Source: Ardenticatenaceae bacterium
GTDB lineage: Bacteria > Chloroflexota > Anaerolineae > Promineifilales > Promineifilaceae
DNA: 64,000 bases
Assembly (NCBI GenBank): GCA_020634495.1
Contig: JACKBR010000005.1
Span: 62,001-126,000 of the forward strand
Reading direction: 5' to 3'
The notes under the pieces are model-generated. The model made no database searches. It was not told the DNA's origin and worked only from the letters and a program-made list of their open reading frames with translations. Shown here one piece after another: positions 51,826 to 60,513 of this stretch (positions within the stretch are counted from its first letter, which is position 1; each line of letters begins with the position of its first letter). The position numbers were made by a program, and so were the translations under genes.

Positions 51826-53841
51826 ATGTCTCAGCCTGACAAGCGGCTCATTACCGCTGAAGATTTATATAACTTAGAACTTGTATCCGATCCGCAAATT
51901 TCCCCCGATGGCACACATATCATCTTTGGTGTTACCCGGATAGAACGCAAAACAGAAAAGAAGTTCACAAACCTGTGGTTGGTTCCCAGCGATGGCAGCA
52001 GCCCGCCCCGCCAATTCACCTATGGTGATCACACAGATACCCACCCACGCTGGTCGCCAAACGGCCGTTCCATCGCCTTCCTTTCTAACCGCAAAGATGA
52101 AAAACAGTCCCAAATCTACATCATCCCCTTCGACGGTGGCGAAGCCCGCCCGGTAACCAAGCTGGAAGGCAGCTTTGCCGGATTTAGCTGGTCGCCAGAC
52201 GGCACGCAATTTGCCACCCAGTTCCGCAACAAAGATGCCGCAGCCATTGAGCGTGAAAAGGATGAGCAAAAGAAGAAGCTGGGCATCATCAGCCGCCACA
52301 TCACCAGCCTCGATTACAAATTCGACGGCGCTGGCTACCTGCCCCAGGAAAAATGGCACATCTGGACCATCGACGCCAACAGCGGCGAAGCCACCCAGCT
52401 GACCGAGGGGGATAAATTTGATGAAGTTCAGCCCCAATGGACGCCAGACGGCCGTTTCCTCATCTTCATCTCCAACCGCGACCCCCAGCCAGACATCAAC
52501 TGGGACCAAACCGAGCTGTACCGGGTTCCGGCAGCTGGCGGCGAGATGGCGCTGATTCCTTCGCACGAAGGCCGCAAATTTAACCACACCCTCTCGCCTG
52601 ACGGCAGCTGGATCGCCTACATGGGCCGCAAACAAAAAGGGCATTGGTACCAAAACGACTGCATCTACCTGGTTCCCACCAGCGGCGGCAAAGCCCGCAA
52701 CCTCACGGCCGAATTTGACCTGCACCTGGCCACCGCCACCCTCACAGACGTGGGCAGCGGCACGCCCCAACCCCCGCCCACCTGGTCGGCAGACGGCCGT
52801 ACCCTCTACATTTTGGCCACCGAAAAGGGCAACCAGCCCCTGCTCGCCTTCAGCACAGACCCCAACACACCAGGCTATGAGCGCATCGTGGGCGATGCCG
52901 GACTGGTGGGCAGCTTCTCCCTGGACAAAGCCCGGCAAACTGTGGCTTACCTTTGGGGCGATATTCACGGCCCAGCCCAGGTGCGCGTGCGCAGTTTGGC
53001 CTCGAATGAAACCAAAACGCTTACCCGGTTCAACAACACGTGGCTGGCAGAAATTGAAAACGGCCGCATCGAGGAAGTGTGGTTCAAGGGCAAAGACGGC
53101 ACCGACCTGCACGGTTGGATCATGACCCCGCCTGGTTTTGATCCCAGCCAAAAATACCCTTCCATTTTAGAGATTCACGGTGGGCCACAAACGCAATACG
53201 GCCGTGCCTACTTCCACGAGCTAAATTTACTGGCCGCCCAGGGCTACGTCGTCTACTGGAGCAACCCGCGCGGCAGCCAGGGCTACGGCGAAGCGTTTGC
53301 CGGAGCCATTTACAACTGCTGGGGCACCGTCGATTTTGACGACGTGATGGCCTGGGCCGACTACGTAGAAAAACTGCCCTACATCGACACAACCCGCATG
53401 GGCGTCACGGGCGGCAGCTACGGCGGCTACATGACCAGCCTCATCATTGGCAAGACAGATCGCTTCAAAGCGGCCGTTGCCCAGCGCGTCGTTAGCAACT
53501 TCATCAGCTTCCACGGCACCAGCGACATGAACATCGGCTCAGAATTTCTCTTTGGCGCTGAAAAAGCCCCCTGGGACGATCTGGAAAACTATTGGCGGCA
53601 GTCACCCATTGCCTACATTGGCAACGCCAAAACACCCACCCTACTCATCCACAGTGAAAGCGACCTGCGCTGCGACAAAGAGCAGGGAGAACAAATCTTC
53701 GTTGCCCTCAAAAAGCTCGGCGTCGATACCGAACTGGTGCTCTTCCCCGAAGAGTCGCACGGCCTTTCCCGCATCGGACGCACCGACCGCCGCATTGAAC
53801 GCCTCAGCCACATGCTGCGCTGGTTTGCGACGTACCTTTAA
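51826..53841 (+). CDS. S9-family (prolyl oligopeptidase/acylaminoacyl-peptidase) serine peptidase
   Basis: The 671-residue protein has an N-terminal TolB/DPP-like beta-propeller with SPDG and PDGR turns and a C-terminal alpha/beta-hydrolase peptidase. The catalytic serine is in GVTGGSYGGYMTS, the Asp in HSESDLRC and the His in EESHGLSRIG. No signal peptide is visible, suggesting a cytoplasmic enzyme that removes acylated or dipeptide N-termini from peptides. AGGAGG lies 5 nt before the ATG at 51826. Confidence 0.93.
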   Translation: MSQPDKRLITAEDLYNLELVSDPQISPDGTHIIFGVTRIERKTEKKFTNLWLVPSDGSSPPRQFTYGDHTDTHPRWSPNGRSIAFLSNRKDEKQSQIYIIPFDGGEARPVTKLEGSFAGFSWSPDGTQFATQFRNKDAAAIEREKDEQKKKLGIISRHITSLDYKFDGAGYLPQEKWHIWTIDANSGEATQLTEGDKFDEVQPQWTPDGRFLIFISNRDPQPDINWDQTELYRVPAAGGEMALIPSHEGRKFNHTLSPDGSWIAYMGRKQKGHWYQNDCIYLVPTSGGKARNLTAEFDLHLATATLTDVGSGTPQPPPTWSADGRTLYILATEKGNQPLLAFSTDPNTPGYERIVGDAGLVGSFSLDKARQTVAYLWGDIHGPAQVRVRSLASNETKTLTRFNNTWLAEIENGRIEEVWFKGKDGTDLHGWIMTPPGFDPSQKYPSILEIHGGPQTQYGRAYFHELNLLAAQGYVVYWSNPRGSQGYGEAFAGAIYNCWGTVDFDDVMAWADYVEKLPYIDTTRMGVTGGSYGGYMTSLIIGKTDRFKAAVAQRVVSNFISFHGTSDMNIGSEFLFGAEKAPWDDLENYWRQSPIAYIGNAKTPTLLIHSESDLRCDKEQGEQIFVALKKLGVDTELVLFPEESHGLSRIGRTDRRIERLSHMLRWFATYL

Positions 53842-53894
53842 GAATCAGCTATAATAGCCCCAGAAGAAATAAGTTAAATTCGTTTGAGAAACAA

Positions 53895-53963
53895 TGAGAT
53901 TAGAGATTGGAGACTGGAGATTAAAATTATCTTCAATCTCTAATCTCCAGTCTTCAATCTCCC
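53895..53963. repeat. Iterated-word hairpin GAGATTGGAGACTGGAGATT
   Basis: GAGATTAGAGATTGGAGACT and GGAGATT words on the left face TCTTCAATCTC, TAATCTCCAGTC and TTCAATCTCC on the right, giving a long hairpin between the S9 peptidase and prfA. The T-run is poor, so it may not terminate. Confidence 0.6.
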
Positions 53964-53969
53964 AAAAAT

Positions 53970-55040
53970 ATGCTAGACAAGATTAAGCAAGTCGTCACCC
54001 GCTACGACGAAATTGAACGACAAATGACCGATCCGGCCGTGTTGGCCGATCACGTAAAGCTCACCGACCTGGCCCAGGAGCGTGCCGATTTGCAGCCGCT
54101 GGTGGAAGCGTATCGTGAGCATGAGCGCGTGGAGCAAGAGCTGGCCGACGCCCGCGAATTGGCCGAACTTGAAAGTGGCGAAATGGCAGAGCTGGCAGAA
54201 GCCGAGATTGAGACGCTGGAAGCGCGTCTGGAATCGTTAGATGGCGAAATGCGCCGCCTGCTGGTGCCCAAAGACCCCCGCGATGAGCGCAACGTTTTTG
54301 TTGAAATTCGGGCTGGGGCTGGTGGTGATGAAGCCGGCATTTTTGCCGCCGACCTGCTGCGCATGTACATGCGCTACGCCGAAGGGCGCAAATGGAAACC
54401 CACAATTTTAGAAGAAAATGCTACGGGCGTCGGTGGCTACAAAGAAGTGATTTTCTCCGTGAAGGGCAAAGGGGCGTATTCCCGCTTTAAGTACGAAAGT
54501 GGTGTCCACCGGGTGCAGCGCGTGCCGCAAACGGAGTCGCAAGGACGCATCCACACCAGCACTGCCACCGTGGCTGTCATGCCAGAAATTGATGAAGTGG
54601 ACATTACGATTGATCCTAAAGATTTGGAGATTACTGCCACGTTTTCCTCTGGCCCCGGCGGGCAGCACATGCAAAAGAATGCAACGGCCGCTCGCATTGT
54701 GCATATTCCCACCGGCATGTTTGTCAAAATTCAGTCGGAACGCAGCCTGACGCAAAACAAGCAGTTGGGCATCGCCATCATTCAGGCCCGGTTGCAGGAA
54801 ATTGAGGAGGAGAAACAGCAAACGGCCGTTGCTGCCAACCGTAAATCCCAAATTGGCACCGGTGACCGCAGCGAAAAAATACGCACCTACAACTACCCGC
54901 AAGGGCGCGTCACCGACCACCGCATTGGCCTGAGCAGCTACAACCTGCCCGCCGTCATGGATGGCGACATCGACCAGTTTATCGACGCCCTCACCGTGGC
55001 CGACGAAGCAGAAAAGCTGGCCGCCCTAAATGAGTCTTAA
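53970..55040 (+). CDS. prfA: Peptide chain release factor 1
   Basis: The 356-residue protein is a class-I release factor. The GGQ loop (SSGPGGQHMQKNA) hydrolyses peptidyl-tRNA. The PxT tripeptide in VPQTESQGRIHTS replaces the usual PAT and identifies RF1 (UAA/UAG) rather than RF2 (SPF). The helical N-terminal domain and C-terminal region (YNYPQGRVTDHRIGLSSYNL) are complete. The usual downstream partner prmC is absent. The ATG follows a hairpin without a clear ribosome-binding site. Confidence 0.95.
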   Translation: MLDKIKQVVTRYDEIERQMTDPAVLADHVKLTDLAQERADLQPLVEAYREHERVEQELADARELAELESGEMAELAEAEIETLEARLESLDGEMRRLLVPKDPRDERNVFVEIRAGAGGDEAGIFAADLLRMYMRYAEGRKWKPTILEENATGVGGYKEVIFSVKGKGAYSRFKYESGVHRVQRVPQTESQGRIHTSTATVAVMPEIDEVDITIDPKDLEITATFSSGPGGQHMQKNATAARIVHIPTGMFVKIQSERSLTQNKQLGIAIIQARLQEIEEEKQQTAVAANRKSQIGTGDRSEKIRTYNYPQGRVTDHRIGLSSYNLPAVMDGDIDQFIDALTVADEAEKLAALNES

Positions 55041-55063
55041 AAAACAACTATCAAGGTGACCTG

Positions 55064-55384
55064 ATGAAGGATAATCCAGAGATTAAGTTGATTACAGACT
55101 GTATTGTACGCGAGTATCAGCCAGACAAAATCATTCTGTTCGGCTCCTGGGCACGAGCGAATGCGAACGAAGACAGCGACATTGACTTACTCGTCATTTC
55201 TGACCGCGAAAAAAATCTGCCTCGTTACAAGCGAGGACTAGATATTCGTTTGCTGTTAAGCCAGTTTCCCTCGCCAAAAGATATTCTCTTTTATACGCAT
55301 GATGATGTGGAACGCTGGCGAGGCGTACCGCAAACTTTCATCAACACTGTCTTGACTGAAGGACGTGTTCTGTATGAAAGATAA
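55064..55384 (+). CDS. MNT-type minimal nucleotidyltransferase (antitoxin)
   Basis: The 106-residue protein has the nucleotidyltransferase signature GSWARANANEDSDIDLLVIS, with the GS and DxD residues needed for catalysis. In MntA/HepT modules such proteins inactivate the HEPN RNase by adding AMP to it. AGGTGA precedes the ATG. It overlaps the HEPN gene by 11 nt. Confidence 0.85.
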   Translation: MKDNPEIKLITDCIVREYQPDKIILFGSWARANANEDSDIDLLVISDREKNLPRYKRGLDIRLLLSQFPSPKDILFYTHDDVERWRGVPQTFINTVLTEGRVLYER

Positions 55385-55607
55385 AACCAGAGAGTACGCT
55401 CGATTATGGGTAGATAAAGCCAACTCCGATTTACAAAATGCAGAGATAATCTTGGCTGCTCCAACGCAAACGCCTCCGCTAGATACCGTTTGCTTCCATT
55501 GCCAGCAAGCAGCTGAAAAATATATCAAAGCATTTCTCGTCTTTCATGGCAAACAGTTCCCATTTTCCCATAACCTGGCAGACATGGAGAAACCTAATAA
55601 AGAATAA
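55374..55607 (+). pseudogene. Truncated HEPN-domain protein
   Basis: The 77-residue frame starts MKDKTREYARLWVDKANSDL, then CFHCQQAAEKYIKAFLVFHG and FPFSHNLADME, the first half of a HEPN toxin. It ends at a stop soon after the HNL segment, where complete proteins continue another 50 or so residues with the catalytic Rx4-6H motif. The last residues (KPNKE) do not match the family. This suggests a toxin disabled by C-terminal loss. Confidence 0.7.
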
Positions 55608-55623
55608 CCTGATGGAGTATTAG

Positions 55624-56094
55624 ATGACCAAACTCACCTACCAACCACGGGGCCGCTATTTTGAACAGTTTGAAATTGGGCAGCAGCTGGTAACGGCCGC
55701 ACGCACCATCACCGAAACCGACATTGTTCGTTTTGCCGGGCTAACAGGCGATTACAATCAGATTCACACCGACGCCGAATTTGCCGCCAAAGACACTTTT
55801 GGTCAGCGGGTGGCCCACGGCATGTTGGTACAGTCCATTGCCACGGGGCTGGCGGTGCAGTCGGGCATTATTGAGGGAACCGTGCTGGCCTTCCGTGAGC
55901 AGAGTGCCAAGTTTAGCCTGCCCGTTTTCATTGGCGACACGGTTCATGTTGAACTAAAAATCACCGAGAAAAAAGCGCTGTCGCGCCTGGGTGGAGGAAC
56001 TATCAACATGAAATACACCATCAACAACCAGCACGGTAAAGTTGTGCAGCGCGGTGACTGGGTGATGCTGATTAAAAGTCAAGACAACTCGTGA
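55624..56094 (+). CDS. MaoC-family dehydratase
   Basis: The 156-residue hot-dog-fold protein starts YFEQFEIGQQLVTAARTITE and carries the hydratase-2 motif FAGLTGDYNQIHTDAEFAA with catalytic Asp and His, followed by VAHGMLVQSIATGL. Members hydrate enoyl-CoA or enoyl-ACP intermediates in fatty-acid or polyhydroxyalkanoate metabolism. ATGGAG lies 9 nt before the ATG. It lies just after the MNT/HEPN remnant on the same strand. Confidence 0.88.
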   Translation: MTKLTYQPRGRYFEQFEIGQQLVTAARTITETDIVRFAGLTGDYNQIHTDAEFAAKDTFGQRVAHGMLVQSIATGLAVQSGIIEGTVLAFREQSAKFSLPVFIGDTVHVELKITEKKALSRLGGGTINMKYTINNQHGKVVQRGDWVMLIKSQDNS

Positions 56095-56102
56095 GGAAGT
56101 CT

Positions 56103-56564
56103 ATGAAACTTGCTGAGGCGCTTATTTTACGTGCAGATGCGCAAAAACGAATTGAACAAATAAAGCAGCGGCTGCTGAACAATGCAAAAGTTCAAGAAGG
56201 TGATGATCCTGGAGAATCTCCTGATGAACTGATTAATGAACTTGAAGCCCTTGCTGTTCAGCTGACTGCGCTCATACAAAATATCAACCGCACGAATGTA
56301 AATACACACCTGGACAATCGTCAAACGGTTGCCGATGCTTTAGCCGAACGCGATATTTTGAAATTAAAACATGGCATTTACCGAGATTTGGCTCAAGCGG
56401 CCACAATTACGCAAGGCGGCCGTTTTACACGCTCAGAAATTAAGTTTGTCAGCACGGTTAATATTTCGGAAATTCAGCAAACGGCTGATAGATTGGCCAG
56501 GGAGCATCGGGAATTAGATGCAACAATTCAAGCCATAAATTGGAATACTGAGCTCATGGAATAA
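56103..56564 (+). CDS. DIP1984-family (septicolysin-like) protein
   Basis: The 153-residue helical protein starts MKLAEALILRADAQKRIEQI and contains LEALAVQLTALIQNINRTN, LAERDILKLKHGIYRDLAQA and VSTVNISEIQQTADRLAREH, which match the DIP1984/septicolysin family. Function is not firmly known despite the name. GAGGAAG precedes the ATG. It overlaps nothing and follows maoC by 8 nt, so they are probably co-transcribed. Confidence 0.75.
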   Translation: MKLAEALILRADAQKRIEQIKQRLLNNAKVQEGDDPGESPDELINELEALAVQLTALIQNINRTNVNTHLDNRQTVADALAERDILKLKHGIYRDLAQAATITQGGRFTRSEIKFVSTVNISEIQQTADRLAREHRELDATIQAINWNTELME

Positions 56565-56589
56565 GAAGTTGGTAGCTGTTTGGTAGAAG

Positions 56590-56672
56590 CGGGTACAACC
56601 CTGCCAGCTGGGTAAGCTGGCACCTGGTAAAGTCGAGGGACTTTGGGGTTCGACTCCCCAACTTACAGGGTA
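56590..56672 (+). other. tRNA-like structured element of unknown identity
   Basis: The 56565-56801 gap contains successive stem-loops. CCAGC-TGGGTAA-GCTGG has anticodon-arm geometry (5-bp stem, 7-nt loop), followed by AAAGTC-GAGG-GACTTT and a canonical T-arm TGGGG-TTCGACT-CCCCA. A matching 5' acceptor strand for the terminal ACTTACA is not found, and position 33 is G instead of U. It may be a decayed tRNA or another structured RNA. The rest of the gap shows nothing. Confidence 0.4.
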
Positions 56673-56801
56673 TGCCTCGTAATGTTACAAGCGTACCAAG
56701 TAATGTAAACGTTACTACCGTGTGCAGGTCTGCTAAACAGTGAGGGTGGGTCTGGGGATTTAAAGAAACGATGTCCATGATACAGGTAATATTTTTGACA
56801 A

Positions 56802-59800
56802 ATGAGTGACGAACAGGAACGGCCGTTCCCCGAACAACCAGAAGAAGAAACGCCTCAGCCTAAACAACGGCCTGAGGAAGAAGAATTTGGCACGGTTTCG
56901 CTGCTGGATTTAATGGCGGATGCCAGTGCCGAAACGCCAGAAACCATTGTGCTGGGGCCAGATAAACGCCCCCAGCCTAAGCCCCAAACGCAAGATGAAG
57001 ATGATCAAGCGGAAGATACGGCCGTTCCCCCCACCGACGAACCCGCTTCCACCACCCAACCAGACGACGACCAGCATACCCTCACAATAGAACTGCCCGG
57101 CCCCGACGACGAAGACACCGCCGACCTGCCGCCAATCCGACCCGCCCGCCCCAAGCCCACGCCGCTGCCGCTCACGCCATCCAAACTGCGCCCCCTCGAA
57201 CGGCCGCCTGTTGAAGACCCCGACGCCACCGAAGTGTCGCCCGATCTGGCCATTCCTGCGCCGCCACGGCCGCGTTCCGAACAGCCCACCCAAATTCATC
57301 AGCGGCAAGACCCGGCCGATGCGGGAACCGTTTACCAGCCACCCAAGCGGGAAGCCACACCTCGCCGAGAAGCGCCTACCCGCCCCCAGCCGCAGCGCGA
57401 TCCCCAACAGACCCAACCGAAACGGCCGCAGCAGCAGCCACGCCGCCAGCAGGCCCAGCCCACCGGCCCGGTGGCCATGCCCCAACGAGAGCCAAAACCG
57501 CGCCCCAAACGGCAGGCCCCCGGACGACGCAATTGGGGAAGCTGCCTCATCCGGGGTGTGGTGATTAGCCTGTTGCTAGGCGTGGTCGCGTTGGCCCTGG
57601 CAACGGCTGGGCTGGCCATAGGCTACAACGTCATTGCCAGCGACCTCCCACCCATTGCAGAGCTTAAAGACCGCGTAAGCACCTTCGAGACAGCCCGCAT
57701 TTACGACCGCAACGGAAACGAACTGCTGTCCCTTGCCGATCCCTCCATTGGCAACCGCACCCGCGTCTCGCTGGATCAAATCTCGCCTTACCTCATCCAG
57801 GCCACCATTGCTACAGAAGATTCTCGCTTTTATGAAAATTTTGGGTTTGACACCTTCGCCATTGCCCGAGCCATTTTGCAGGCCGCCCGTGAAGGGGAAG
57901 CAGTTTCTGGAGCCAGCACCATCACCCAGCAGGTGGTGCGTGCCACTTTGCTAGATGAAGAAGAACGCACAGAGCGCACCTTCCGCCGCAAAGTGCGCGA
58001 AATCATCCTGGCAGCAGAGATGAACCTTGATTACGAGAAAGACGAAATCCTGGAAATTTACCTGAACGAAATTTACTACGGCAATCTGGCTTATGGCATT
58101 GAAGCCGCCGCCGAAACCTATTTTGACAAATCGGCGGCTGACCTGACCCTGGCTGAAGCGTCGCTGTTGGCGGGGCTGCCCCAATCGCCTGCCAGTTGGG
58201 ACCCTTACACGGCCCCCCAACTGGCGCTGGGTCGCCAATCTGAGGTGCTTACCCTGATGGCCTCAGAAGGGTACATTACCCAGGCCGAGGCCCAGGCAGC
58301 GCTCAATGAAACCGGGGCTTTCATCCGGGAAATGACACCCCCCGTGCGTGAGATTCGTTATCCGCACTTTACGGTTACCGTTTTGCAGCAGGCAGAAACA
58401 CTGCTCGGCGCGCAATCCATTTATCGCGGCGGGCTGCGCATTCACACCACGCTAGACCCCAATACGCAGCAGTTGGCCGAAACCACGCTGACCAACGCCC
58501 GGGCCAACATCAATGCCGCCGGGGCCAACAATGCAGCGATGGTGGTGCTGGAGCCATCAACCGGGGAAATTTTGGCGCTGGTGGGCAGCGTCGATTTTGA
58601 GGATGAGGCGATTAGCGGCCAGGTGAACATGGCGCTGGCTCCGCGCCAGCCTGGCTCAACCATCAAACCGTTTGTGTATCTTTCGGCGATGGAGCAGGGC
58701 TGGACGCCCGCCACGCTGATTTGGGACGTACCCACAGCGTTCCCCAACGGGGCAAATCCGCCTTACGAACCCAAAAACTATGATGATGAGTTTCATGGGC
58801 CATTACGATTACGGCCGTCTCTGGGCAACTCCTACAACATTCCGGCCGTCAAAGCGCTGGAGTTCGTGGGCGTGTGTAACTTTATTGCCAACGTGCAAAA
58901 AATTGGGCTGACCTCGCTGCAAGACCCTGGCTGCGTGGAGCAAGGCGCACCGCGTAACTATGGCCTGGCGCTGGCCCTGGGCGGCGGCGAAATTAGTCCG
59001 CTAGAAATGGCTGGCGCGTTTGGCACGCTGGCCAACCGGGGCAACTTCATCGCGCCGTTCACCATTCGCCGCATCGAAAACAGCGCGGGTGAAATTTTGT
59101 TTGAAGAACCCGCGCCCGATCCGGCCGTGACGCAGGTGGTGCGGCCAGAGCACGCCTACCTGCTGAGCGATATTTTGTCGGACAACAGCGCCCGCCAGCC
59201 GGAGTTTGGCGTCAACAACACGCTGGTCATTCCGGGCCACCGGGTGGCGGCTAAAACGGGCACGTCTGGCACAGACCGGTTTGACGTGCGCGATGGCTGG
59301 ACGATTGGCTTTACGCCGGAGGTGGTTACGGCCGTTTGGGTGGGCAACACCAACAATGAACCGCTGAACGAAGGACAGTCTGGCACGCGCATTGCCTCCC
59401 CTGTTTGGAACAGCTTCATGACGCAATTTTTGGCCAACAAGCAGCCGGTGGATTTTGTACGGCCGTCCAGCGTGGTAGACATTGAAATTTGCAGCGATTC
59501 TGGCACCCGCCCCGGCAACGACTGCACCGACCGCCGCATTGAGCGCTTTGCCGAAGACCAACCACCCCTCAGCAGCGAGCAAGATTTTATTCAGGCTGTG
59601 CAGCTAGACCTGTGGACTGGTCAGCGAGCCAACGAATTTTGTCCAGAATCAGTTTATCAGGCCAGCTTTTTTACGCTGCTGGTAAGCGGCGGCGAGACGG
59701 TAGGAACACGAGAAGAAACGGTGGCCCGCAGCTGGCTGGAAACCACCGCCAGCGGGCAAGCCTGGGCCGCTGCCCACAACATTGCTGTGCCGCTGCGCCT

Positions 59801-60338
59801 GCCGCCAGCCCAGGCCTGCGACGAAACGACCCCCCGTCCGCAAGTTACCCTTAGCCAGCCAGTGGCGGGCAGTGAGGTGAGCGGCACGGTTGAAATTGTG
59901 GGGTCGGTGAGCGCCCCAGGCTTTGGCGGTTACCAGATTGAGTATGGCTTTGGCAACGATCCTGGCGGCTGGGGTTTGGTGCAAGAGCGGCAAGACATTA
60001 GCGTAGAAAATGGAACGCTGGCCAGTTGGGACACAGCTTCGCTAAATTATTCTGGCCCACTGACCATTCGCGTGCTGCTGTTTGGGCCAGACAACCCCAC
60101 CACGCCGGAGGAAGACCGGGCACTGTTTGAAAAGCGGGTGACGGTGACGCTGCTGGAGCCGACCCCAACGGCTACGCCAACGCCCACCGAAACACCAACG
60201 GCTACCGACACGCCAACAGCCACAGCCACCAACGAGCCAACCGGCACGCCGACCCCTTCGGCAACGGCCTCGCCAACAACCGCAAGCACAGCTGCGCCAA
60301 CGGCCGTTCCCACCAGTGAGGCCACCCCAACACCTTAG
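56802..60338 (+). CDS. Class A penicillin-binding protein (bifunctional PBP1A-like)
   Basis: The 1178-residue protein polymerises and cross-links peptidoglycan. An unusual 245-residue cytoplasmic N-terminus is rich in Pro, Gln and Glu. A transmembrane helix spans about 249-274. The GT51 domain follows (ATIATEDSRFYENFGFDTFA, then SGASTITQQVVRAT). The transpeptidase has the SxxK serine in RQPGSTIKPFVYL, SxN in SLGNSYN and KTG in AAKTGTSG. An Ig-like domain and a Thr/Pro-rich tail of about 50 residues close it. All catalytic motifs are intact. No good ribosome-binding site precedes the ATG. Confidence 0.92.
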   Translation: MSDEQERPFPEQPEEETPQPKQRPEEEEFGTVSLLDLMADASAETPETIVLGPDKRPQPKPQTQDEDDQAEDTAVPPTDEPASTTQPDDDQHTLTIELPGPDDEDTADLPPIRPARPKPTPLPLTPSKLRPLERPPVEDPDATEVSPDLAIPAPPRPRSEQPTQIHQRQDPADAGTVYQPPKREATPRREAPTRPQPQRDPQQTQPKRPQQQPRRQQAQPTGPVAMPQREPKPRPKRQAPGRRNWGSCLIRGVVISLLLGVVALALATAGLAIGYNVIASDLPPIAELKDRVSTFETARIYDRNGNELLSLADPSIGNRTRVSLDQISPYLIQATIATEDSRFYENFGFDTFAIARAILQAAREGEAVSGASTITQQVVRATLLDEEERTERTFRRKVREIILAAEMNLDYEKDEILEIYLNEIYYGNLAYGIEAAAETYFDKSAADLTLAEASLLAGLPQSPASWDPYTAPQLALGRQSEVLTLMASEGYITQAEAQAALNETGAFIREMTPPVREIRYPHFTVTVLQQAETLLGAQSIYRGGLRIHTTLDPNTQQLAETTLTNARANINAAGANNAAMVVLEPSTGEILALVGSVDFEDEAISGQVNMALAPRQPGSTIKPFVYLSAMEQGWTPATLIWDVPTAFPNGANPPYEPKNYDDEFHGPLRLRPSLGNSYNIPAVKALEFVGVCNFIANVQKIGLTSLQDPGCVEQGAPRNYGLALALGGGEISPLEMAGAFGTLANRGNFIAPFTIRRIENSAGEILFEEPAPDPAVTQVVRPEHAYLLSDILSDNSARQPEFGVNNTLVIPGHRVAAKTGTSGTDRFDVRDGWTIGFTPEVVTAVWVGNTNNEPLNEGQSGTRIASPVWNSFMTQFLANKQPVDFVRPSSVVDIEICSDSGTRPGNDCTDRRIERFAEDQPPLSSEQDFIQAVQLDLWTGQRANEFCPESVYQASFFTLLVSGGETVGTREETVARSWLETTASGQAWAAAHNIAVPLRLPPAQACDETTPRPQVTLSQPVAGSEVSGTVEIVGSVSAPGFGGYQIEYGFGNDPGGWGLVQERQDISVENGTLASWDTASLNYSGPLTIRVLLFGPDNPTTPEEDRALFEKRVTVTLLEPTPTATPTPTETPTATDTPTATATNEPTGTPTPSATASPTTASTAAPTAVPTSEATPTP

Positions 60339-60513
60339 CCGCGACAACTCCCGTCTAACAATCAGCGCATAACCGTACTGTTGACGCCCATTTTGCGGCC
60401 GTTTTTTCTGCCATACTGCCCTTACCGAATAGCAGCCACAGCGTTCACTTCGACGGCACGCAGGACAAGCCTGGGACTTTTCGGATGGCTTCTTATTTCA
60501 AGCAGGAGGCGGA

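Noticed and set aside
51874..53151. 425-codon open frame antisense to the S9 peptidase
   Set aside because: The opposite strand carries a clear serine peptidase with all catalytic motifs; the antisense frame has low-complexity composition and no start signals.
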